DNA of 64,000 nt from Limnochordales bacterium (GCA_014896315.1 JADBKP010000011.1:1-64000); one strand, 5' to 3'. Positions 33,668 through 42,999 are shown, counted from the first letter of the stretch. A program made the numbers and translations. The notes: generated by a model not told the origin, from the letters alone.

Positions 33668-34720
33668 ATGCCGCAGTACTCCCTGGGAGAGCTGGCCCGA
33701 CGTCTCGATACGGAGCTGCACGGGCCGCCGGACCTTCTCATCACTTCCGTGGCTGCCTGGGATGAGGCTCAGGAAGGAGCCATAACGCTGGCCATGACAG
33801 AGAGAATTGCGCGCCAGGTAGCGGCGGGGCGGGCTGCCGCGGTGCTGACCTCTGCGGATCTACTACCGTTTCTTGGTGAGAAGCCGGCGCTGGTAGCATC
33901 TCGACCTCGCCTGGCCTTCGCCCGCCTGCTGGCGCTCTTCTCAGAGCGGCCCCTCCCCCAGCCAGGTATCCATCCTGCTGCCGTAGTAGCTCCCGACGCC
34001 TACCTGGGCAGGGATGTGACCATTGGTCCGTTTGCGGTGGTTGAGAGCGGGGCATGGATTGGTGACAGGGTAGTAATCGCGGCCGGGGCGTACGTAGGGG
34101 CGGGTGCTCGCATCGGGGATGAAACCCTGATCGGTCCCCATGCCGTTGTCTACGACGGCGTCGTGCTGGGCCGGCGCGTGGTCCTGCAGGCCGGCGCGGT
34201 GGTGGGCAGTGACGGGTTCGGCTATGAGCGGGCCGGCGAGGAGATCGTTCACCTGCCTCACATCGGGACGGTGGTGCTGGAAGATGAGGTGGAAGTGGGG
34301 GCCAACACCACGATCGATCGTGCCACTTGCGTGACCACCCGGATTGGCAGGCGAACCAAAATTGACAATCTAGTGCAAATAGGGCATAACGTGACCGTTG
34401 GGGCCGGATGCTTGATCGCCGGGCAAGCAGGCATTGGGGGGAGCGCCTGCCTGGAAGATAACGTGACGCTCGCGGGCCAGACCGGGGTTGCCGACCATGC
34501 ACGGGTCGGGAAGGAGGCGGTTATTGCCGCGCGCGGGGTGGCGGTTGGGTATACCCCCGGCGGCCGGATGCTCTCCGGCTTTCCCGCTCACGATCATGCG
34601 CAGGAGCTACAGGTGCTGGCTCTAGTCCGCAGGCTCCCCCGGCTTGTCGAGGAGATCCGTTCCTTACGGGCCCGGGTCACCGAGCTGGAAGCCCGCCTTG
34701 GAGTTGACAAACAGTCATAA
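33668..34720 (+). CDS. lpxD: UDP-3-O-acylglucosamine N-acyltransferase LpxD
   Basis: LpxD adds the second acyl chain to the lipid A precursor. The 350-residue protein has the N-terminal uridine-binding domain (residues 1-100, beginning YSLGELARRLD). A left-handed beta-helix of hexapeptide repeats follows (IHPAAVVAPDAYLGRDVTIG onward) with the catalytic His in VQIGHNVTVG near residue 240. A C-terminal helix (LVRRLPRLVEEIRSL) ends it. The length is typical for the family. Confidence 0.95.
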   Translation: MPQYSLGELARRLDTELHGPPDLLITSVAAWDEAQEGAITLAMTERIARQVAAGRAAAVLTSADLLPFLGEKPALVASRPRLAFARLLALFSERPLPQPGIHPAAVVAPDAYLGRDVTIGPFAVVESGAWIGDRVVIAAGAYVGAGARIGDETLIGPHAVVYDGVVLGRRVVLQAGAVVGSDGFGYERAGEEIVHLPHIGTVVLEDEVEVGANTTIDRATCVTTRIGRRTKIDNLVQIGHNVTVGAGCLIAGQAGIGGSACLEDNVTLAGQTGVADHARVGKEAVIAARGVAVGYTPGGRMLSGFPAHDHAQELQVLALVRRLPRLVEEIRSLRARVTELEARLGVDKQS

Positions 34721-34761
34721 AGATTGGCAGAGCTCGGGACGCTGAAGGGAGGGCAGACTCT

Positions 34762-35838
34762 GTGCGTATCCTGGACCGTTACCTCCTGGCAGAGTTCGCT
34801 ACTCCTTTCGCGTTTGCTGTCGGGGCCTTCACACTGATCCTCACATCTGGCGTCCTGTTCGAGCTGGCCGATCTTTTGCTCGTCAAAGAAGTGGCGGCGG
34901 CCACCGTTGGTAGACTGCTCATCTACCGCCTGCCGGCCGTGGTGGCACTGACGGTGCCAATCGGAATCTTGTTTGGTGTAATGCTCTCGATCGGCCGGTT
35001 CGCACGGGAGAATGAGCTGGCAGCGATGAGAAGTGCTGGCCAATCGTTCACGCGGTCGGTTGCCCCGCTCTTGATCACGGCATTCGTGCTCAGCACCCTG
35101 ACGTATCTGCTGAACGAGAAAGTGGTTCCGGTGACCAACCATGCGTACCAGACACTGGTACGGCAGATCGTGGTGGCCGACCCGGCTGCGCCGATAGATG
35201 AGAATGTATTCTTTCGGGCCGGAGAAGACCGCTACCTCTATGTCGGCCGGGTGGACCGGGCAGGACATCAGGTTTGGAACGTGCTGGTCTATCAGCTTCG
35301 CCCCCAGGGTTTCCCCATTCTTACCAGTGCCCCGCATGGGACTTATCGGGAGGGCGAGTGGCATCTGTTCAACGGGGTGACGCGGGAGCTGGATCAACGG
35401 GGGTTTGTCATCCGGGAGACTGCGTTTGCCGAAATGGTCTACCGCCTGCCGTCGGTTGACCGGTATCTCCTGGCCAATCAGAAGACGCCTGAGGAGATGT
35501 CTCGCCGCGAACTGGCGGAGACCATCTCTCTGTTTGCTCAGGCCGGAGTTGACCTGCGGGAGCTGCGTGTCGAGTATGCCATGAAACTGAGCCTGCCCTT
35601 TTCCGGGCTGGTCCTGGCGCTCTTTGCGGCTCCTCTCAGCGCCACGGGTCGACGGCCCGGCCAAAGAGCTGGCAGTGCGGCGGCCCTGGCGGTTCTGTTC
35701 AGCTATTATGTCGTGACATCGCTTAGCCGCTCGTTGGGGATAGGCGGGGTATTGCCGGTTACTCTAGCTGCCTGGCTGGCCAACGGGTTGTTTGCGGGCT
35801 TGGGCGCCTGGCTGCTGTGGCGAGCAGAGCGTCCCTAG
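34762..35838 (+). CDS. LptF/LptG-family LPS export permease (first copy)
   Basis: This 358-residue YjgP/YjgQ-family inner-membrane protein extracts LPS together with a partner permease and LptB. It starts ILDRYLLAEFATPFAFAVGA, has three N-terminal transmembrane segments, a periplasmic beta domain (about residues 130-250) and three C-terminal segments, including LSLPFSGLVLALFAAPLS. The GTG at 34762 follows GGGAGGG. A second member is encoded at 54519; which is LptF and which is LptG cannot be decided from the sequence alone. Confidence 0.9.
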   Translation: MRILDRYLLAEFATPFAFAVGAFTLILTSGVLFELADLLLVKEVAAATVGRLLIYRLPAVVALTVPIGILFGVMLSIGRFARENELAAMRSAGQSFTRSVAPLLITAFVLSTLTYLLNEKVVPVTNHAYQTLVRQIVVADPAAPIDENVFFRAGEDRYLYVGRVDRAGHQVWNVLVYQLRPQGFPILTSAPHGTYREGEWHLFNGVTRELDQRGFVIRETAFAEMVYRLPSVDRYLLANQKTPEEMSRRELAETISLFAQAGVDLRELRVEYAMKLSLPFSGLVLALFAAPLSATGRRPGQRAGSAAALAVLFSYYVVTSLSRSLGIGGVLPVTLAAWLANGLFAGLGAWLLWRAERP

Positions 35839-35869
35839 TCCTGACGGGTGAGGGTGGGGGGTACGAACG

Positions 35870-38128
35870 ATGAGGCGACGGGTCCGGTGCGGTTGTTGGC
35901 TCTCGGGGGTGGCAGCCCTGCTGGCGGCCGTCCTGCTTGGCGCGCTGGGGACGGCGGCTGCCGGCAGAAAAGTAGACATAACTGCCAGTACCGGGGCGCG
36001 CTGGGAAGTGGGGAGCGAGTTGCTCACCGTCGAAGGGGATGTACGGGTTACGTACGACGATGTTACCCTGCGTGCAGACTGGCTGCAACTCGACCTTGGC
36101 GCCAACAGGCTGGTTGCCCGGGGTAACGTGAAGTACTCGCGCCGTGGGCAGGAAGTACAGGCGGAGCAGCTCACCCTTGATCTGGATAAGGAGAGCGGCT
36201 CCATCGAGAGTGCAACTGCCAGATTGGAACTATCTGATAAGCGGGGAACTCTCTTTGTGAGCGCCCCCCACATCGGGGCGGAGGATAAGACACTGGTAGT
36301 CAGCAACGCCTCCCTTACCACCTGTGATTTGAAGACTCCTCACTACCATCTCGATGCGCGACGGGTCACCGTCTACCTGGATGACCGGGTGGTGATCGAA
36401 GGGGTATCCTATTGGGATTTCGGGATTCCCCTCTTCTACTGGCCGCGTCTTACCATCCCTTTGCGCCGGCAAAGCTCGCTGGAGCTGCCCGAGATCGGGT
36501 ACAGCACTAGCCGGGGTTGGTTCGTCAAGACAGCGTACAGCTACTACCCGACCGTGTGGAAGGCACATGGCATTATCCACCTGGACTATTACTCGCTTGC
36601 AGGCTGGGGCACCGGTATCGACCATTTCTACAGAGACAACGAGCAGGGACAGGGAGTGCTCTCTTTCTACGTCCAGCCAAACCGGCAAACGGGACACACC
36701 GATCTTGTGCTCGGCTGGTCGGAAGAGTGGCATCCCCACGAGAATCTGGCAGGGGCCGCGGCGGTCCGTTACGAGAGTGGCAGCGAAGCAGGCCGGCCGA
36801 CCGAAAGAATAGTTGTAGAAGGCAAGGCGTCCTATAGTACAGATAGGGCCCGGCTGCAGCTCTCGCTCAACCGCGAACTGCATCGGAGCGAAGCGGAGCT
36901 GAACGGGAGTGCCGACGGGAAGGATTATCTGCAGGCAGGGGCGAGCCTTACGCTGCGGCTTTCTCCCCGAACCGATCTGAGCGGTCGTGTGCAATGGCGG
37001 GAGAGCCGGGCAGCCGGGACGGAAGAACGGCGCATGCAGTACCAGCTCTCCCTTGTGCAGCTGCAGGACAGGTTCCGGTGGACCGTCGGGCTGGAGCAAC
37101 AGCTCAATCCCGACCTGGATCAGAAGGATACTCCGGTGGACTGGCTCTCCTTCCGGCGAAGCCCGTACCTGACCATCGCCGGTCTGCACCCACTCAAGCT
37201 GCCGTTTGGCTTCGGAGCCAACTGGGCTGTGGAAGTGGCGCGGCTGGGAGAGATAGGGATTGCCGGTACGGTGCAGACGGGATGGCGCGGAGCAGCCGAC
37301 CTGGCGCTCATCACTCGTTCCTGGCCCTTACTTCCCTCGCTGACCCTGCAGGTCAACGGGACTGCCAGAGCTGCTTTCTACGATTCGGGCGGCACGCAGG
37401 CTGCCCTCACGTCTGAGGCGGGGCTGATCTGGAAGCCCGGCTCAACCCTCACCCTTTCGCTGCGTCACCGCGACCGCACAGTCTTTGGGTATTCGCCCTT
37501 CCTCTTCGACCGGGAGTTGCCGGAACAGGTTCTGGCGGGCAGCATCGACTACAGGCAACCGCAGCTGCAGCTGACGCTGGCGGGGGGCTACGACCTTTAC
37601 TGGCGGGCATGGCGGCCCGTGGTGGCAGAGGTCAGCTGGACTCCCACGGAACAGCTCGGGATTACCAGTGGTTTGGTGATCGATACTCAGGGCAAGGGGG
37701 TGCGTGCCGTAGCCGGTTCCGTGCGCTGGACGCCGGGCGAAGACAGAGGAGTGGAGGTCGGCGTCGCCTACGCCCCCCTTGCTCAAAGCCTCGATCAGCT
37801 CAAGGCACGCATTGCCCTACCTGTTGGTACTTCATGGAAGATCAACTCAGACGTGCTATTTGACGGGCCAACCCAGCGTTTCACCCGTGCCAGCGTCTCC
37901 CTGGTTCGCGATCTCCACTGCCGTACGGTCAGCCTTCGCTACGATGCCGTGGGGCAGGCAGTCTGGCTGCAGTATCAGATCAGTGCGTTTCCGGATGCCC
38001 GGGTGGGACTGGGTACGGGGGCCGGCGGCACCGTCGTTGACGTCGATGCCCTGCGGGACTTCCTGGAACGGTTTGCCGGCGGCAACCCTGCGCCGGCTAC
38101 TTTGGGGGCGGGGGCCGGACAGTTATGA
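35870..38128 (+). CDS. lptD: LPS-assembly outer-membrane protein LptD
   Basis: LptD places LPS in the outer leaflet. The 752-residue protein has a signal peptide (GVAALLAAVLLGALGTAAAG) and an N-terminal OstA/LptA-like jellyroll (about residues 35-190, ELLTVEGDVRVTYDDVTL). The hallmark segment with one Cys follows (TTCDLKTPHYHLDARRV, then PLFYWPRLTIPLRR), and then a large beta-barrel. A second Cys lies at about residue 683 (DLHCRTVSLRYDAVG). The proteobacterial protein uses four cysteines; here one N-terminal and one C-terminal Cys could form a single disulfide. The stop overlaps the next gene by four bases (ATGA). Confidence 0.9.
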   Translation: MRRRVRCGCWLSGVAALLAAVLLGALGTAAAGRKVDITASTGARWEVGSELLTVEGDVRVTYDDVTLRADWLQLDLGANRLVARGNVKYSRRGQEVQAEQLTLDLDKESGSIESATARLELSDKRGTLFVSAPHIGAEDKTLVVSNASLTTCDLKTPHYHLDARRVTVYLDDRVVIEGVSYWDFGIPLFYWPRLTIPLRRQSSLELPEIGYSTSRGWFVKTAYSYYPTVWKAHGIIHLDYYSLAGWGTGIDHFYRDNEQGQGVLSFYVQPNRQTGHTDLVLGWSEEWHPHENLAGAAAVRYESGSEAGRPTERIVVEGKASYSTDRARLQLSLNRELHRSEAELNGSADGKDYLQAGASLTLRLSPRTDLSGRVQWRESRAAGTEERRMQYQLSLVQLQDRFRWTVGLEQQLNPDLDQKDTPVDWLSFRRSPYLTIAGLHPLKLPFGFGANWAVEVARLGEIGIAGTVQTGWRGAADLALITRSWPLLPSLTLQVNGTARAAFYDSGGTQAALTSEAGLIWKPGSTLTLSLRHRDRTVFGYSPFLFDRELPEQVLAGSIDYRQPQLQLTLAGGYDLYWRAWRPVVAEVSWTPTEQLGITSGLVIDTQGKGVRAVAGSVRWTPGEDRGVEVGVAYAPLAQSLDQLKARIALPVGTSWKINSDVLFDGPTQRFTRASVSLVRDLHCRTVSLRYDAVGQAVWLQYQISAFPDARVGLGTGAGGTVVDVDALRDFLERFAGGNPAPATLGAGAGQL

Positions 38129-38826
38129 GAGGGCGTCCCGCACGCTATTGGGTCAGGGCATCCCTGGTGCTCCTTGCAGCCGGGTGGGTGCTGGCAGTAG
38201 CGGTCCTATGGATGCGGTGGGGTGGACGCCCGGCAGAGCAAGAGGCTGCGCCAGCCGAATCGTCCGGTGCGGCTATGGGTACGCAGGAGGCGGCCGATCC
38301 CCCCGCGCTGGAGCTAACGGGCAGTGAATTGATCGGCTGGTATCAGGGGAAGCGCCAGTGGCGGCTGAGGGCTCGCAGGGTGCAGGTGGAATCGGACTCC
38401 TCCCTGACCCGCCTCGAAGATATCCGGGAAGGGGTGATCTACCGGGACGGTCAGCCCTATCTGGGCTTTGCATCGGCAGGGGGAGAGTGGGACCCGGAAA
38501 GCGGTTCACTCCGCCTTTGGGGCGGGGTCGAACTCACCTTCGAGGGTCGGACGGTCTTCTCCACCGAGTCGTTGCACTGGGACGGCGAGAGCGAGCGCCT
38601 GGTGGTACCCGGTAGAGTCCGGCTCTTCTGGGATGGGCGGGAGCTGGCGGCAGATCGGCTGGAAGCAGATGTGCGGTCCCAAACGATCACCGCTATAGGG
38701 AATGTACGGATAGCCCAGACGGGGCAGGCCATTGAAGCGGAACGGGTGATCATCAATCTATCCACGGAGGAAGTGCGGGCGGAAGGGGCAGCCCGCCTGA
38801 TTGTGGAACTTTCGGCGGACCGGTAA
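38125..38826 (+). CDS. lptC: LPS export protein LptC, with an OstA-like tail
   Basis: This 233-residue protein has one N-terminal transmembrane helix (ASLVLLAAGWVLAVAVLWM) and then an LptC-type periplasmic beta-jellyroll (LTGSELIGWYQGKRQWRLRA, VELTFEGRTVFSTESLHW). The end, ELAADRLEADVRSQTITAIG and IEAERVIINLSTEEV, resembles LptA repeats, so the bridge-forming surface may be extended. It is coupled to lptD and followed by lptA. Confidence 0.85.
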   Translation: MRGRPARYWVRASLVLLAAGWVLAVAVLWMRWGGRPAEQEAAPAESSGAAMGTQEAADPPALELTGSELIGWYQGKRQWRLRARRVQVESDSSLTRLEDIREGVIYRDGQPYLGFASAGGEWDPESGSLRLWGGVELTFEGRTVFSTESLHWDGESERLVVPGRVRLFWDGRELAADRLEADVRSQTITAIGNVRIAQTGQAIEAERVIINLSTEEVRAEGAARLIVELSADR

Positions 38827-38948
38827 GAGCTGGGGGCGGTGAATGGGGCGGTGGATGGGGGCGGCGCGGCAGCGGCTAGCCTCTTCCGAGGAAACGGCGG
38901 TTCGAGGACGAAGAAAGATGGGGACGGAGCGAAAGGAGTGGGATCGAG

Positions 38949-39683
38949 GTGCGCAGCTATCGCAGCTATCTTCGGCTCTCCGGGCTTCCTTTCTTTGTAG
39001 CCAGCCTGATGATCCTGGGGGCGGTACAGATCTGCGACGCAGCGACTGCCAGCGGGGGACAGCCGGCAGGCGGGAGCGGCAAACGTACAGTGATTGTGCA
39101 GGTACGGGCCAATCCGGACGAACAGACCGTACGCGTGGACCAGAAAACCGGCATAACCACCATTGAGACCCGTTCAGGCATTATCGAGATCGTTTACGGC
39201 GATATCAAGGCGACTGCTACCCGGCTTGAGTACAACCAGAAGCAGCAGACGGCGGTGCTGAGTGGAAATCTACAGGTGATCGAGGGTAACCGTACTATTA
39301 TCGCCGAGCGGGTCGAGATCGACTTCCGCGCCGACCAATACACTTTCATAGGGAAAGTGCAGATGGTGGAGAAAGATGAGAGCGGCAACGACGGAGCGAC
39401 GGCACGGGTGAAGCTGAGCATCAGTGCCGACCGGCTCGTCTACAATTCGCAGACCGGTGAGGCCGTTGCTGAAGGGAACGTCCGGGCTGCTGAGGGTGAC
39501 CGCAAAAGCCAGGCCGACAAACTGGTCTACAAGTCCAACTGGCTTCAGTTGACCGGCAAAGTCCAGGTTACTACCGACGACGGCATGAGTGTGAGCGCCG
39601 CACGGATGGAAGTAGATATGGATCGGAATACCGTGCAGATTTACGGGCAGACCAGCATGTCCCTGGTGCTGGAGGATGAGTGA
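38949..39683 (+). CDS. lptA: LptA/OstA-family periplasmic LPS bridge protein
   Basis: The GTG at 38949 follows GAAAGGAG at about 11 bases and gives 244 residues. A signal peptide (LPFFVASLMILGAVQICDA) precedes an OstA fold of repeated beta hairpins (IKATATRLEYNQKQQTAVLS, RLVYNSQTGEAVAEGNVR, KLVYKSNWLQLTGKVQV). LptA polymerises to form the bridge between LptC and LptD. It ends the lpxD-to-lptA run; a fresh promoter follows. Confidence 0.88.
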   Translation: MRSYRSYLRLSGLPFFVASLMILGAVQICDAATASGGQPAGGSGKRTVIVQVRANPDEQTVRVDQKTGITTIETRSGIIEIVYGDIKATATRLEYNQKQQTAVLSGNLQVIEGNRTIIAERVEIDFRADQYTFIGKVQMVEKDESGNDGATARVKLSISADRLVYNSQTGEAVAEGNVRAAEGDRKSQADKLVYKSNWLQLTGKVQVTTDDGMSVSAARMEVDMDRNTVQIYGQTSMSLVLEDE

Positions 39684-39747
39684 AGGACCTTCTTCCAGCC
39701 TGTAGCAACCGCGGAGCGGATCTCCTGCCGGCTGCCGCCTCCTCCGA

Positions 39748-39756
39748 TGTTATAAT
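39748..39756 (+). promoter_or_regulatory. Extended -10 promoter (TGTTATAAT)
   Basis: TGTTATAAT (39748-39756) is a perfect extended -10 element, TG-N-TATAAT. Transcription would begin near 39763, just before the GGGAGGAGG site (39767-39775) of the next gene. No good -35 box is seen, as is common with extended -10 promoters. Confidence 0.65.
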
Positions 39757-39783
39757 GCCAGAGGATGGGAGGAGGCGGTTTAG

Positions 39784-42231
39784 CTGCGGTTTTGGGAAAA
39801 GAGGCTGGTCGGCCAGGTCGTAGCCGTCCTGCTGGTGGCAGTGGTAACCGTTGCAGCCGGCGGGCTGCTGGCCCGCGGGGCGACAGAGGCTTTCCTCGCC
39901 CGCCTGGTAGAAGGGTACTTGGGCGAGGAGAACAGCTTCGACCTGTTGGTCCAGATCCATACTGCTGATGCTGAGGCCGGCCGGCAGGCGCTGGCGGAGT
40001 TGCTCGCCCGGGAACTTCCGGGTACGAGAATCAAGGTCGGACCGGCGCTGGGCGGCCAGCAGAATTACTTTCTGACGATTCCTGCGGAGCGCAAGACGGC
40101 AAGGGATCTTGGCCGTCTCGATGCGCTTCTGGCGCGCCTTTCGGGTTTTAGCGGGTATACCGTGCTCATGCACCCGGTGGTGACGGTAAGCCGCGTTCAT
40201 CCGGCTTTCCGGCCACAGATCCAGGAGGCGGCAAGCAGCCTATCAGGGGTAAAGCTCTGGTTCTGGCACGGTGACGACCTGGTGCTGCTTCTCGAGAACC
40301 CGGAAGAGTCGGCGCAGGTGTCCTCCCGCCTTCAGCGGCTGCTGCAGAGAAGCCAGGTATACCGTCTGGAACTTCCAGTTCCTCTTGCCGCCGGTGAGCT
40401 CTCCCGGCTTGCCGATGGGGTAGCCGCGCGGCTGAACGCAGGCGAGGGGGGTGAAGGCACGGCGCGGTATCAACCGGTGCCTCTCAATGGAACCCGCTCA
40501 TCTGGCGGTCTTAACGGGTCATGGGGAGCCGGGGATCTCGAGCAGGCACTGCGGGCGGCGCGCCAGGTATTGCAGCTTTACGTAACCCGGGTCGAACTCC
40601 GCTTCCCCGAGGCAACCAATCTGCGCTCTGGCGACCGGATTCTGCTGGTGCCTGCTGACCTCGCGGGCGAAGGCGCGGACGCAGGCTCTCAGGTGGCGGC
40701 CGTGGTGGCTCAGGTTACGGAGGTCGCCAGTGACGGGACCGATGGACAAGCCCTGGTGGTAAAAGGCCAGTGGAACGGGGGCGAAGCTGCCCGGGTCTTT
40801 GCCATGAAGGACGATCGGGTAGGGGCGGAGATCGGCAGTGCTACTATCGACTCTCCCCGGCTTAAGCTGATCGCTGCCCTGAACCGGGCCGAGCAGCTTT
40901 TGACCTCCGCACAGAGCAGCGGTCAGGAACTGCCGCAGGTCCTGGACGAGCTGGAAGCTGCCCTCCGCGGCGTTGAAAAGCTGCTGGACCGGGTTGACAT
41001 TCTCTTTCAAAACTCTCCGGTGGAAGAGAAAGATCAACTCCTCTTGACCCTGGCCCTGCGTGTTCTCACCGAGGAGCTCGGCCTGACCGGTGGTGAAAAC
41101 GGCGAGCGGGCCGGTACTGCCCTGGGTGAAGATATGGCCGGCTTGGATCGGGAGAGGTTGATGCGGCTGCGGAAGGGTATCGAAAGACTGCAGCAGCAAA
41201 GCGCACTGGCCGATCCCTCGCAGCTGGCACCCCTCCTGGTCGATCTCAAAGGGTTGAGTGGGAGTCTGCGCGATCTTAATGATGGCCAGCTCGGAGCGAG
41301 CTTGCTCAGCCTCGAGCAGTATCTTCAGGCAAGTACCGCGGCAGGCAGCCACCTGGAATGGCGGGGGCCTGCAGGTCTTGCGGAGGAGAGGTTGCGGGAG
41401 GCCGTCGCCGCTGAACTGGCGGAAGCCGCAGAGACTCTGCCAGCCAGCGCCCGCATCACCAGCCTGCCCGCGGGCATCATCCAGCCGGATGCCCGGACAC
41501 AGCTGCTTACGGTGGTCCGCAGTGCCGGCCGCCTTGTCAACTTCCTCTCTGTCGCCGTGTTGACGTTGCTGGTGCTCCTTTTCGATCAGGCCACCGTGAT
41601 TGCTGCCTGGAAAGTGGTGCGCAGGGCCAAGCAGCGGCATGTGCGGGCAAACCGGAGCTGGGAAAGGGTTCTTGTCGGCCTGCGGGGGGCTTGCGAGCGG
41701 CTTGCACCGGCGATCTACGGAGTCTGTACAGGTGCTCTGCTTGCCGGCGGAGGAAGCTTTGTGGGCCTGGTTCTCAACGCCGCCGGCGGAAGGGGTGGCG
41801 ACGTCACGACTCCGGCCGGATTGGCGCAAGGAACGGCCGGAGCCTTTGCCGATCTCGGGGCTTGTCAGCTGCCCCTCATAGTCGGGGCGCTCCTTGGATT
41901 GCTGGTCGCATTGGCGGCCGAACGCCTGAGTCCGGTACCTGAGGAACAGATCTGGGCCGGTGAGTCTCTTGGGCTCTCCTATCGTCAGATCCTAGAGGAG
42001 ATCGTCATACCTACCGGGCGCCCCGGACTCTACCAGCTTCTTCTCGCCGTTTCTCGTACTCTGTTCACCAGAGCACGACGTGACCGCGGGGTGCGGAGCC
42101 AAGCCGTCAAGCGGCGGCCGGGCGGGTTATACGGTGGCACAAGCCGCGGTCGCGGTCCGACGGGTGACGGGGGCACAGGCAGAGAGCGAAACGTCGAAGG
42201 GGAGGGGAAGGCATGGCAGGTCTCATGGTAA
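39784..42231 (+). CDS. Large permease-like envelope protein, unknown family, with a predicted periplasmic domain and EAA-like loop
   Basis: I do not recognise a named family. The frame runs from a stop codon at 39781; the only start with a good ribosome site (GGGAGGAGG, 8 bases upstream) is a CTG at 39784, giving 815 residues. A GTG at 39835 is an alternative but would cut the N-terminal membrane helix (VVAVLLVAVVTVAAGGLLA). Residues about 40-250 form an alpha/beta region and 265-350 a beta-rich segment (VELRFPEATNLRSGDRILLV), followed by a long helical coiled-coil-like stretch (350-550). Three further membrane segments end it. Near residue 730, ESLGLSYRQILEEIVIPTGR looks like the EAA loop of amino-acid-type permeases. 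The next gene is such an ATPase and overlaps by 19 bases. It is possibly a lipid or envelope-component transporter. Confidence 0.6.
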   Translation: MRFWEKRLVGQVVAVLLVAVVTVAAGGLLARGATEAFLARLVEGYLGEENSFDLLVQIHTADAEAGRQALAELLARELPGTRIKVGPALGGQQNYFLTIPAERKTARDLGRLDALLARLSGFSGYTVLMHPVVTVSRVHPAFRPQIQEAASSLSGVKLWFWHGDDLVLLLENPEESAQVSSRLQRLLQRSQVYRLELPVPLAAGELSRLADGVAARLNAGEGGEGTARYQPVPLNGTRSSGGLNGSWGAGDLEQALRAARQVLQLYVTRVELRFPEATNLRSGDRILLVPADLAGEGADAGSQVAAVVAQVTEVASDGTDGQALVVKGQWNGGEAARVFAMKDDRVGAEIGSATIDSPRLKLIAALNRAEQLLTSAQSSGQELPQVLDELEAALRGVEKLLDRVDILFQNSPVEEKDQLLLTLALRVLTEELGLTGGENGERAGTALGEDMAGLDRERLMRLRKGIERLQQQSALADPSQLAPLLVDLKGLSGSLRDLNDGQLGASLLSLEQYLQASTAAGSHLEWRGPAGLAEERLREAVAAELAEAAETLPASARITSLPAGIIQPDARTQLLTVVRSAGRLVNFLSVAVLTLLVLLFDQATVIAAWKVVRRAKQRHVRANRSWERVLVGLRGACERLAPAIYGVCTGALLAGGGSFVGLVLNAAGGRGGDVTTPAGLAQGTAGAFADLGACQLPLIVGALLGLLVALAAERLSPVPEEQIWAGESLGLSYRQILEEIVIPTGRPGLYQLLLAVSRTLFTRARRDRGVRSQAVKRRPGGLYGGTSRGRGPTGDGGTGRERNVEGEGKAWQVSW

Positions 42232-42980
42232 GGGGGCTGACCAAGCACTTCCCGGGGAGCAGCAAGCCGGTCCTCGTCGATTTCAACCTGGCCGTGGCTC
42301 CGGGAGAGACTGTAGTCATCATGGGGCCGTCGGGTGCGGGCAAAAGCACCTTGTTGCGGGTGATCGACCGGTTACTTGAACCTGACGAAGGCGAGGTTTT
42401 CTGGAACGGAATTCCCGTTCACCAGTTGCAGGGCGAGCAGCTGCGCCGCTGGCGGCGGCAGGTGGGTTTCGTTTTCCAGCAGCACAGCCTATTTGAACGG
42501 ATGACGGTGCTGGAAAACTGTCTGCTTGGGCCGCGGCTTGCCGGCATACCCGAGGCCCAAGCCCGGGAACGGGCCCTGGCGGCGCTGGCGCGGGTCGGTC
42601 TCGCGCACCTGGCCGACCGCTGGCCGGCGCAGCTCTCCGGCGGGGAACGCCAGCGGGTGGCCATCGCCCGGGCGCTGAGCATGGAGCCGGAACTGATGCT
42701 CTGGGATGAGCCCACGGCCAGCCTCGACCCGCTGCTGGTGGGTGAAGTGAAGCAGTGCCTGGCAGCTCTGGCGGCCGAAAGGAGCTGTGCGATGCTGGTG
42801 GTCACCCACGAGGTCGGCTTTGCCTGGGAGATTGCCTCCCGGGTCGTGCTCATGGAGGCCGGCCGCAAGGTGGAGGAGGGAGAGCCGGGAGAGCTTTTCT
42901 CTCATCCCCGTACTGAACTGGGCCGCAAGTACCGTCAGCTGATCAGCGAAGGATTAGCTCTCTACCTGACGAATAAGTGA
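42213..42980 (+). CDS. ABC transporter ATPase, polar-amino-acid (GlnQ) type
   Basis: This 255-residue ATPase has all motifs: Walker A GPSGAGKSTLLR near residue 35, Q-loop VGFVFQQHSLFERMTV, signature LSGGERQRVAIARAL, Walker B LMLWDEPTASLDP and the switch His in VVTHEVGFAWEIASRVV. The VTHE-GFA block and the C-terminal GEPGELFSHPRTE are typical of GlnQ/HisP proteins. It overlaps the 815-residue membrane protein gene by 19 bases and has no amino-acid-binding protein nearby. It therefore probably powers that protein rather than classical amino-acid import. Confidence 0.88.
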   Translation: MAGLMVRGLTKHFPGSSKPVLVDFNLAVAPGETVVIMGPSGAGKSTLLRVIDRLLEPDEGEVFWNGIPVHQLQGEQLRRWRRQVGFVFQQHSLFERMTVLENCLLGPRLAGIPEAQARERALAALARVGLAHLADRWPAQLSGGERQRVAIARALSMEPELMLWDEPTASLDPLLVGEVKQCLAALAAERSCAMLVVTHEVGFAWEIASRVVLMEAGRKVEEGEPGELFSHPRTELGRKYRQLISEGLALYLTNK

Positions 42981-42999
42981 GGGGTTTGGGGGGGAAGTC

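Noticed and set aside
40519-41829. 436-codon minus-strand frame in the large permease-like gene
   Set aside because: It has no recognisable sequence, and the plus-strand gene has a promoter, a ribosome site and a coupled ATPase gene.
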